From Psychromonas hadalis ATCC BAA-638 (GTDB taxonomy: Bacteria > Pseudomonadota > Gammaproteobacteria > Enterobacterales > Psychromonadaceae): 53,756 nt of DNA. The stretch's first letter is position 1; each line of letters begins with the position of its first letter. Shown piece by piece: positions 46,790-53,756 of this stretch. Made by a program: the position numbers and the translations under genes. The notes beneath the pieces were generated by a model. It was given only the letters and a program-made list of their open reading frames with translations. It ran no database searches and was not told the origin of the DNA. Location of the stretch: the NCBI RefSeq assembly GCF_000420245.1, contig NZ_ATUO01000004.1, positions 1-53,756 on the forward strand, written 5' to 3'.

Positions 46790-49700
46790 ATGAAAACAAT
46801 TATCGAAGGTTCATTGTCACGCAAACGTGCCGTATTGATGATGCTTGCTTTTTTGCTGGTGGCTGGGTTATCTGCTTATATTAATATTCCTAAAGAGTCT
46901 GATCCTGATATTCCAATCCCTTTTATCTACGTCTCTGTGGGTCATGAGGGGATCTCTCCTGAAGATGCAGAGCGGCAATTATTACGTCCTCTTGAGCAAG
47001 AGTTACGTAGTATCGAAGGTATTAAAGAGATGAAATCTACCGCAAACTCTGGTTATGTTTCAATAGTGATTGAGTTTTATATGGATACCGATATAAAAAA
47101 TGCGTTAATCGATGTACGCGAGCAAGTTAGCCAAGCGAAAAGTAAATTGCCACAGGACAGTGAAGAGCCCGTGGTTAAACAGGTTACTTTAGCCACTGAA
47201 AATCCAGCATTAACTATTTTGTTATCGGGTAGTGCACCTGAGCGTGCAATGATAACCCTTGCGCGTTTGATGCAAGATAAATTAGAAGGTTTTGCTGAAA
47301 TTCTTGAAGTCAGAATTGGTGGTGATCGTGAAGACATGTTGGAAATTTTAGTTGATCCACTACTGATGGAAAGTTATCAACTTAATATGGGGGATATCTA
47401 TAATCTGATCTCACGTAATAATCGCTTGGTGGCTGCAGGCGTCATGGATAATGGCAAAGGACGCTTTCCTATTAAAGTGCCTTCCGTTTTCTCATCGATT
47501 AAAGATGTGATGGAGATGCCGATTAAGGTGACGGGTGACAAGGTGATCACCTTTGCGGATGTTGCACAAATTCGTCGAACGTTTAAAGATCCATCCACGT
47601 ATGTGCGGGTAAACGGACAGCCTACTGTTTCGTTAGAAGTGATTAAACGCCCGGGTGAAAATATCATTGAAACGGTTGATAAAGTTAAAGCACTCATTGA
47701 TGAAAATCGTCAATATTGGCCGAATAATATTCAGGTAAGTTATGCGGGCGATAGCTCAAAAGATGTAAAACAGATGCTTAACGACCTACAAAATAATGTG
47801 ATTAGTGCTGTGCTATTAGTGGTGATTGTGATCATTGCTATTTTAGGCGTGCGTAGTGCAGGTTTAGTGAGCATTGCCATTCCAGGATCGTTTCTAACAG
47901 GTATTTTAGTACTCTGGATGGCGGGTATCACGGTTAATATTGTGGTGCTTTTTGCCCTTATTATGGCGGTGGGCATGTTGGTTGATGGCGCCATAGTGGT
48001 GATTGAGTTTGCAGATCGTGAAATGACAGCAGGTGTGCATCGACATCAAGCTTATTTGACCGCAGCAAAGCGAATGGCGTGGCCAATTATCGCTTCTACT
48101 GCAACCACACTGGCCGCTTTTGCACCCTTGCTTTTTTGGCCGGGTATCACTGGTGAGTTTATGAAATACTTACCATTAACTTTAATTGCGACATTGACGG
48201 CATCACTATTAATGGCACTGGTTTTTATTCCTGTATTAGGCAGTATTTTTGGCAAACCACGCGCTCTTTCTGAAAAAGAAAAAAGAGATGCCATTATTGC
48301 CGATAAAGGCGATCTACTGACATTAAGCGGTTTTACAGGTCTTTACGTAAAAACCTTACATAAAGCGATTAAAGCACCTTGGTTAGTGCTGTTAATGACC
48401 TCTCTTATTGCCGTTTTTGGCATTGCACTGTTTGCTAAATCAAACTTGGGTGTGGAATTTTTTCCTGATGTAGAGCCATCGGGCATTAATGTTAAAGTAC
48501 GCTCTTATGGTGATTTTTCCATTGATGAGCAAGATAAGATCATGGCAACCATTGAGCAAAAAATATTACCGTTACAAAATGAGATTGATACACTTTATGT
48601 AAAAACAGGCGACTCAACAGGTGAAACAGTAGGCTCGATGCGTATTAACCTACGAGACTGGCAAGATAGACGACCTGCAAGTGAGATCATTGCTGATATT
48701 AAAATGCGCACTAAAGATCTGCCCGGTGTGGAAATTGAGTTTAAAAAAGATCAAGCTGGGCCGCCAACAGGCAAGGCGTTACAGATAGAGCTAAGCTCGC
48801 GTTATCCTGAGTTGTTACAAGCTGCGGCGGATAAATTACATCATGCTTTAGCGGCTAAACCCTATTTTATTAACCTTGAAGATGATGGTGAAAAACCAGG
48901 TGTTGAATGGCAGTTTAAAATAAACCGTGCAGATGCAGCCCGTTATGGTGCGGATGCAACACTGCTTGGTAGTAGTGTGCAGTTTTTGACCAATGGTTTG
49001 ATGTTAGGCACTTATCGACCCGATGATGTGGATGATGAGCTCGATATTCGTGTGCGTTATCCAGAAAATGAGCGTAGTTTAAGCAAGCTTGCAGAGCTGC
49101 GTCTACAAACTGATTTTGGGCAAATTCCTGTTAGTCATTTTGTTACATTGACGCCAATGGCAAAACAGTCTGCCATTAAAAAGGTCGATGGACGCATTGT
49201 GATGACCGTGAGTGCAGATATGGCAGAAGGGTATAATTTAAGCCTTATTTTACCTGAGCTTGAAAAAGAGCTAGCTGAATTGGGACTTGACCCTCGCGTA
49301 AGTTTAAAACTGCGTGGTCAAAATGAAGATGAGCAGGAAGCAGCTGCTTTTCTACAAAATGCGTTTATGGTTGCACTGGCGGTAATGGCGCTGATTTTAG
49401 TGTTGCAGTTTAACTCCTTTTATCAGGCATTTTTGATATTAAGTGCGGTTATCTTCTCAACTGCAGGGGTATTTATAGGTCTATTTTTAACCCAAAGTGC
49501 TTTTGGTATTGTGATGTCGGGAATTGGTGTGATCGCCCTTGCGGGTATCGTGGTGAATAACAATATTGTATTGATTGATACCTACAACGTTTTTAAAGCG
49601 CGAGGCATGAATACCCACGATGCAATTTTGCGTACCGGTGCGCAGCGTATTCGCCCTGTGTTACTGACCACAATCACTACCATTTTAGGCTTAATGCCGA

Positions 49701-49933
49701 TGGTATTGAAAATGAATATCGATTTTGTTGCACGTACTATTGAGTTTGGCGCACCCTCAACACAATGGTGGGCGCAATTAGCAACAGCTATTGCTGGCGG
49801 GCTTACCTTTGCCACTGTGCTAACCTTAATATTAACGCCTTGTTTATTAATGATTGGTGTTAAAAGTTCAGATTGGTTTTCTCGATTATCAGAAAAACGC
49901 AATATAAAAAAAGAGGTGTTGAGCATTAACTAA
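46790..49933 (+). CDS. RND-family efflux permease
   Basis: The 1047-residue inner-membrane pump has the RND layout of twelve helices and two large periplasmic domains. In helix 4 the proton-relay motif reads GMLVDGAIVVIE, with the first Asp kept and the second (VDD in AcrB) replaced by Gly, as in many AcrB-distant RND pumps. AAGGAG precedes the ATG. It forms an operon with the adaptor upstream. I cannot assign the substrate, and no local TetR-type repressor is present. Confidence 0.93.
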   Translation: MKTIIEGSLSRKRAVLMMLAFLLVAGLSAYINIPKESDPDIPIPFIYVSVGHEGISPEDAERQLLRPLEQELRSIEGIKEMKSTANSGYVSIVIEFYMDTDIKNALIDVREQVSQAKSKLPQDSEEPVVKQVTLATENPALTILLSGSAPERAMITLARLMQDKLEGFAEILEVRIGGDREDMLEILVDPLLMESYQLNMGDIYNLISRNNRLVAAGVMDNGKGRFPIKVPSVFSSIKDVMEMPIKVTGDKVITFADVAQIRRTFKDPSTYVRVNGQPTVSLEVIKRPGENIIETVDKVKALIDENRQYWPNNIQVSYAGDSSKDVKQMLNDLQNNVISAVLLVVIVIIAILGVRSAGLVSIAIPGSFLTGILVLWMAGITVNIVVLFALIMAVGMLVDGAIVVIEFADREMTAGVHRHQAYLTAAKRMAWPIIASTATTLAAFAPLLFWPGITGEFMKYLPLTLIATLTASLLMALVFIPVLGSIFGKPRALSEKEKRDAIIADKGDLLTLSGFTGLYVKTLHKAIKAPWLVLLMTSLIAVFGIALFAKSNLGVEFFPDVEPSGINVKVRSYGDFSIDEQDKIMATIEQKILPLQNEIDTLYVKTGDSTGETVGSMRINLRDWQDRRPASEIIADIKMRTKDLPGVEIEFKKDQAGPPTGKALQIELSSRYPELLQAAADKLHHALAAKPYFINLEDDGEKPGVEWQFKINRADAARYGADATLLGSSVQFLTNGLMLGTYRPDDVDDELDIRVRYPENERSLSKLAELRLQTDFGQIPVSHFVTLTPMAKQSAIKKVDGRIVMTVSADMAEGYNLSLILPELEKELAELGLDPRVSLKLRGQNEDEQEAAAFLQNAFMVALAVMALILVLQFNSFYQAFLILSAVIFSTAGVFIGLFLTQSAFGIVMSGIGVIALAGIVVNNNIVLIDTYNVFKARGMNTHDAILRTGAQRIRPVLLTTITTILGLMPMVLKMNIDFVARTIEFGAPSTQWWAQLATAIAGGLTFATVLTLILTPCLLMIGVKSSDWFSRLSEKRNIKKEVLSIN

Positions 49934-49998
49934 CTTGCAACCTTAAGATTAGGTGGTTAACATTCATCACCTCATTAGTTTGCATGGAACGTGACAAA

Positions 49999-50625
49999 AT
50001 GCTTGAAAATTTTATCTATATCTCCGACATGATAGGCCTTATTGTGTTCGCTATCTCAGGGGTGTTAGTGGCTACTCGCTTACGTATGGACCCTTTTGGT
50101 ATTGCGGTTCTTGCTGGTGTGACTGGTATTGGAGGAGGGACGCTTCGAGATATGATGATGGGGGCTACCCCTGTTTTTTGGATTATCGATAATACTTATA
50201 TTTATGTGATTTTGATAACCGCTGCGGTTTCTGTTTTTTGGTTACACCGTATTCAGCGTTTTCCTGTTTATCTCCTGCCTATTTTAGATGCTTTTGGCCT
50301 CGCTATTTTTACTATTATTGGCGCGCAAAAATCGTTAGCGTTTGGTTTTAGTGGCCCTGTTGCTATTGTGATGGGCTGTGTAACAGGTGTCGTTGGTGGC
50401 ATGATACGCGATCTGCTCAGCGGGCAAATCCCTTTTGTTTTACAAAAAGAGATTTATGCAACAGCCTCTATTTTAGGGGCGACGCTTTATGTTATCTGTA
50501 ACTATCTAGAGTTTGGTGCCATTAGTGCGATGCTGATTGCAATGTTAGGCACGCTCTCTTTACGATTGTCTGCTATCTATTGGCACCTTTCTTTGCCTGT
50601 TTTTAGTGATGATAGGGAAGCGTAG
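49999..50625 (+). CDS. TRIC-type / UPF0126 membrane protein (YadS-like)
   Basis: The 208-residue protein has seven hydrophobic segments arranged as two TRIC-type repeats, each with a GGG/GGM-R-D motif (IGGGTLRD and VGGMIRD). It resembles E. coli YadS; related bacterial TRIC proteins are cation channels. The frame also allows ATG 49984; ATG 49999 matches the family start and follows GGAACG. Confidence 0.88.
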   Translation: MLENFIYISDMIGLIVFAISGVLVATRLRMDPFGIAVLAGVTGIGGGTLRDMMMGATPVFWIIDNTYIYVILITAAVSVFWLHRIQRFPVYLLPILDAFGLAIFTIIGAQKSLAFGFSGPVAIVMGCVTGVVGGMIRDLLSGQIPFVLQKEIYATASILGATLYVICNYLEFGAISAMLIAMLGTLSLRLSAIYWHLSLPVFSDDREA

Positions 50626-50690
50626 TTGATAGCAGTTATACAAGGAATAACTGCTATTTGTTATCGTAATCACTAGGTGGTGCTACCAAT

Positions 50691-50723
50691 CAAAAAGGGG
50701 CTAATAATAGTTATTAGCCCCTT
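50691..50723 (-). terminator. Terminator between the TRIC-like gene and the broken lipoprotein gene
   Basis: A perfect 13-bp stem (50695-50707 with 50711-50723) with a short loop. On the minus strand it is followed by a T5 run, so it mainly serves the minus-strand gene ending at 50758. On the plus strand the T tract is weak. Confidence 0.85.
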
Positions 50724-50757
50724 GAGTTTAAATTTAAGCATCGTTAATCTATTCTGT

Positions 50758-51112
50758 TTAGCGCTTTGTGAAAGTATTTAATATCACGTAATCAGCGCTA
50801 TCGTCTTGCCCTTCTGGGGTATATACGTCGATTAATGCCGTTTTACTTGGCATATCTGCATCGGCTTCCACCATGATAACTGACCAAAACCACTGGTCGC
50901 CAGAAGGATTATCTTCAGTACTAGGTTCATATTCAATAAAGTCTAATGACCCACCATCTGCAATCTCCCAAGTAAGGATTTGCGGTGTGTCATCACCTTC
51001 AAAAAGGATTATGCCTGTTCCACCTTTTTCAATGGTAACAGTAATTGGATTTTTGTCATCAAAGAGCATGTCATAAACACCTACAGCAGATTCTGTTTGG
51101 TAAACTCTCTCG
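50758..51112 (-). pseudogene. Out-of-frame C-terminal part of the lipoprotein gene
   Basis: The first ATG (51069) opens 103 residues, but the frame is open further upstream and reads ERVYQTESAVGVYDMLFDDKNP, which looks like authentic protein running on from the gene at 51081. The join lies at a GA dinucleotide run (51104-51110, CTCTCTC on the plus strand). Removing one GA unit would fuse the frames as ...DDTTETRVYQTES.... It ends in a C-terminal region of about 110 residues of unknown function, followed by a terminator. Confidence 0.7.
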
Positions 51113-52964
51113 TTTCAGTCGTATCGTCAATCGCTTTTAGTGTTTCAGTAAATGTATCACCAGCTAAATTATCTCTGTCTGCATTCGCTAAAATATACTC
51201 TGCTGCTATTGTATTAAATACATATTCACCGTCATCTCCAAAATCATCATCAGCGGATAACTTTCTTACATAACCCTCTACAACGGTCAAGTAGAGCGTA
51301 TTGCTATCTTCAAAGTCAGACCATGCGTTATTATCCATATTTACAACCGAAGCAGGGGCGTTTATCGCTCTTAGTGTTTTACCGTGAACCGTAATATCTT
51401 GCCAAGTTCCAGATGATAATTGTACCGTTGTGTCTGCCTCACTATTTCGATTATAGAAATGAACCACACCACCAGTGACAACTTCTGCGAATATGTGGCC
51501 ATTACTTACATTAATAACACGAAATGCTGAATCATTTATGTCATCAGATGAGTCGCTAACAATAAGGGACTCAAGATCCTGTACTGGGGTATTTGCGATC
51601 CATACACCATTACAATTATCTTCTGGGTTCGTTGATACTTTTGTATCACAGCTACCGTAAAAATTAAGCGAGTAGAGGGTACTCATCGTTTGTTCAAAAC
51701 TTAACTGGTAAGCGATAGACCCGTCAGGAAAGATTAGAGAACTATCAACTGTACCCGCCCATGACCCATCACCACCGGTATGCATTAATGCCGTTTTTAC
51801 ATTTAATCCGTCTAAAATTAGCTCTGTACCAGTCACTGTTTCATTTAGCGCCGTTGTTGTCATCACTAATGTGATTGACTGATCCGCATTAAGGGTAATA
51901 TTGGTAATAGTATCATCGCCGATAATCCAGCCTTCACTGGTTAATACAAGATCTGTTTCAGGGTCATATTCACGCTCTTCTGCAATTCCTTCCGCATTAA
52001 TTTCATATTCTATATCAGTAAAAACATCGTCACTATCTACGCTTAAATGGCCAAATCCTAATGCAACATAACCATCTTCTCGTTCGCTCCAAAACCAATT
52101 AATACCACCATTTTTTATAAGTTCAGCAAGGTTTGATGTAGTTGATGCGTTCTCTGCTTCATTTTGTGCAACTTGATCAACCAGTGTATCTTGTTCTATG
52201 GCGATTAATTCATCGTCAATCGTGGTTGCAATCGAATCTGCATCAAAGGTGATATTGTCATCCGCCTCTGCCAGTTTAACCTGAACTGTGATTTCATCAA
52301 GTGCATCAAAAATTTCATTAATAATTAATGAAATAAGATCATCAAGGTCGATATTTGCCGCATCTGCCGTCTCTTCCAGTAATGCAATGTTATTAGCGAT
52401 AATATTTGCAGTCACTTGTGCTATTTGATGTAGTTTTTTGAACTCATCTGCATCTTCCCCCGTTTCTGTCCCTGCAATGTAATCCTCATTAAGAGAGAGT
52501 GTCGTGCCTAGCTTGCCTTGTACTGCAACTTCCGCTTCGTTTACGCTACTGCCATTATCAACCTCATTTTGTACTAGGGTAGTTAGTGGGCTAACAAAGG
52601 TATAACCAGCGGGAGCACTGAGTGTATAACCTTGTGTTAAGACTACACCGGGCTCATCTTCATCGATTGTTTCACCTGCAATAATTTCAACCAATAATGG
52701 ATTCGCATCAATCTGTGCTCGTGTTACCCCTGTCAGTGTAAACGTACCCCCTTCTCCCGTAATCGTAGAAGGTTCGTCACTATCACACATTTTATTGCTA
52801 TTTAAATCAAGGCATACTTTGGCATTGCTAAGGTAACCATCAGCAGCTTTACCTGTAACAGAAGTAGTCAGAGCTGTATAAGTATCATCTGATGAATAAC
52901 TACCTCCACAGGCAGACAGTGCACCGATAACAAATAAAGAGAGTAAGGTGTGTTGAAGTTTCAT
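51081..52964 (-). CDS. Large lipoprotein of unknown function, probably frameshifted near its end
   Basis: The 627-residue product has a lipoprotein signal with lipobox LSAC (Cys19), then a Ser/Asp-rich spacer. Next comes a domain beginning GKAADGYLSNAKVCLDLNSNKMCDSDEP (about 40-90), a type often seen in Shewanella and Vibrio lipoproteins, with acidic Asp/Asn motifs. The rest is acidic and probably beta-rich. GGGGA precedes ATG 52964; the frame also allows 52976. It stops at 51081 a few codons after a GA run, while the continuation lies in another frame, so the full protein was probably about 740 residues. An R5 element lies 29 bases upstream of the start. Confidence 0.8.
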   Translation of the reverse strand: MKLQHTLLSLFVIGALSACGGSYSSDDTYTALTTSVTGKAADGYLSNAKVCLDLNSNKMCDSDEPSTITGEGGTFTLTGVTRAQIDANPLLVEIIAGETIDEDEPGVVLTQGYTLSAPAGYTFVSPLTTLVQNEVDNGSSVNEAEVAVQGKLGTTLSLNEDYIAGTETGEDADEFKKLHQIAQVTANIIANNIALLEETADAANIDLDDLISLIINEIFDALDEITVQVKLAEADDNITFDADSIATTIDDELIAIEQDTLVDQVAQNEAENASTTSNLAELIKNGGINWFWSEREDGYVALGFGHLSVDSDDVFTDIEYEINAEGIAEEREYDPETDLVLTSEGWIIGDDTITNITLNADQSITLVMTTTALNETVTGTELILDGLNVKTALMHTGGDGSWAGTVDSSLIFPDGSIAYQLSFEQTMSTLYSLNFYGSCDTKVSTNPEDNCNGVWIANTPVQDLESLIVSDSSDDINDSAFRVINVSNGHIFAEVVTGGVVHFYNRNSEADTTVQLSSGTWQDITVHGKTLRAINAPASVVNMDNNAWSDFEDSNTLYLTVVEGYVRKLSADDDFGDDGEYVFNTIAAEYILANADRDNLAGDTFTETLKAIDDTTETREFTKQNLL

Positions 52965-52992
52965 AAAATTCCCCATATATGAATATAAAAAA

Positions 52993-53135
52993 GGCTCTGT
53001 TCCATAACAATGTTGCTGGTTTTATTGTTTAATCTAACACCTTGTAAATGTTGAGATTACGTTAATTTGCTTTATCTATAACTCTTTGTAATTTAAGTGG
53101 TTGTAGTGGTGGCAACAGCAAAATGGAACAGAGCC
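52993..53135. mobile_element. R5 MITE-like element with 8-bp target duplication
   Basis: The 143-base element has inverted ends GGCTCTGTTCCAT on both sides, extending imperfectly to about 26 bases. It is flanked by ATAAAAAA on the left (52985-52992) and on the right (53136-53143), an 8-bp duplication as made by IS6- or IS1595-type transposases. The flank is A-rich, so chance match is possible. There is no coding capacity. It sits directly upstream of the lipoprotein gene. Confidence 0.82.
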
Positions 53136-53270
53136 ATAAAAAAATATAATTCTACTCACTGAAAATACCTATCAATGGGTAGATATTCGAATCAAAAGTC
53201 GAAAACAATAGAACCCAGCCCATGTTTAGTATTACTCTTCAGGTGCGAACCAACGAAGAGAGATAAAAAC
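53136..53270. other. Region between R5 and the transposase; possible IS left end
   Basis: An ACCCAGCCCATG sequence at 53213 fits the ACCC start of IS982-family terminal repeats and lies 58 bases before the transposase ATG. The other end is beyond the window, so this cannot be confirmed. Together with R5 and the lipoprotein leader it makes a gap of about 306 bases. Confidence 0.4.
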
Positions 53271-53756
53271 ATGAACTGGGAAGACAAATTAATATCATTA
53301 TATTTGATAATCTGCAATGAATATCAAGATATAATTCATTCACATGTTGAAAGGTTTACCAACGGGAAAAACATTTCATTTACGGATGAAGAAGTAATGG
53401 CAATATATTGTTACGGTATATTAAGAGGTTACCGAACAATCTCAGTTATACATCGTTATGCTCAAGAGCATCTTAGTGACCCGTTTCCAAAACTCTGTGG
53501 TTACGCAGCGTTCGTACATCGAGTTAACAAGTTGTCAAATGGATTTATTGCATTGATATCTTTTTTGCAAGCAAAAAAAAATATCGGCAGATGATGACCG
53601 TGTTTATCTTATTGATTCGTTTCCTATTACGCTTGCTAAGAATAACTATGCTTACACTGCTAAAGTAGCACCAGAGCGCGCAAGTAAAAGCTACAACTCA
53701 ACTCAGAAAATGTATTACTACTGCGTCAGAGCACATGTTGTAGCGCGTAAACGAGA
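53271..53756 (+). pseudogene. IS982-like transposase, frameshifted, cut by window end
   Basis: ATG 53271 (MNWEDKLISLYLIICNEYQ) opens a frame with the IS982 N-terminal pattern. After 107 codons, at a run of nine A (53573-53581), it ends quickly in TGA (53598-53600). In the +1 frame the sequence continues as ISADDDRVYLIDSFPITLAKNNYAY and on to KMYYYCVRAHVVARKR, which is the expected DDE-domain part (IDSFP motif) to the window edge. One fewer A would restore a single frame. It is either a decayed copy, a read error, or expressed by slippage on the A tract. Confidence 0.75.

Noticed and set aside
47900-48030. Loss of the second Asp (VDG instead of VDD) in the RND pump proton relay
   Set aside because: Many functional RND pumps outside the AcrB group have this pattern, so it is not evidence of an inactive pump.
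53175-53270. Extended N-terminus of the transposase from 53175
   Set aside because: The extra 32 residues do not resemble the family, and they cover the likely IS end; ATG 53271 gives the expected start.

Overview
The window reads as a chromosomal segment of an AT-rich marine gammaproteobacterium. A Psychromonas-like organism (Psychromonas, Shewanella, Vibrio neighbourhood) is my best guess. This rests on the four-gene torECAD TMAO respiration operon, the giant L180-type NAD glutamate dehydrogenase, a CBM-bearing GH19-like chitinase and the style of the housekeeping clusters; no marker gene settles the genus. There are no rRNA or tRNA genes, no prophage and no CRISPR array.

Layout. 1-2392: the 3' part of a secreted GH19-like chitinase with a Pro/Thr linker and a chitin-binding module. 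2538-7325: NAD glutamate dehydrogenase. 7476-14643: pdhR, aceE, aceF and lpdA (pyruvate dehydrogenase complex), with two PdhR operators before pdhR. 14973-19472 (minus): torE-torC-torA-torD, TMAO respiration. 20176-22980 (minus): an unusually long AcnB. 23775-25094: a regulator with a reversed wHTH-receiver order, then yacL. 25131-32179 (minus): kdsC-lptC-lptA-lptB-rpoN-ptsN-rapZ-npr-mgtE, joining Kdo and LPS export genes to sigma-54 and the nitrogen PTS. 32377-37048 (plus): mlaFEDCB, ibaG, murA. 37095-42336: degS, a response regulator and histidine kinase whose 3' ends overlap, and hemL. 42514-50625: clcA, a DUF6776-like protein, erpA, an RND efflux pair and a TRIC/YadS channel. 50758-53756: a lipoprotein gene broken near its 3' end, a MITE-like element and a frameshifted IS982-like transposase cut by the window edge.

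The two large envelope clusters are divergent and share the region 32180-32376. LPS transport (lpt), retrograde phospholipid transport (mla), peptidoglycan precursor synthesis (murA) and the sigma-E protease degS therefore sit together. Central carbon (PDH, aconitase) and anaerobic respiration (tor) are interleaved: torECAD lies between lpdA and acnB, which are adjacent in E. coli.

The least explained content is between the genes. At least five families of small palindromic or MITE-like repeats are visible: R1 at 11326-11534 and 26799-26903; R2 at 19727-20060, 33970-34134 and 44720-44920; R3 at 19784-19942, inside R2; R4 at 45344-45578; R5 at 52993-53135. Several sit inside operons, two are nested, and R3 and R5 have visible candidate target-site duplications. 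I did not find a convincing new multi-gene system. The best candidates for novelty are the self-nested R1 hairpin, the R3-in-R2 insertion, the reversed-architecture regulator and the Bacteroidetes-like AcnB.
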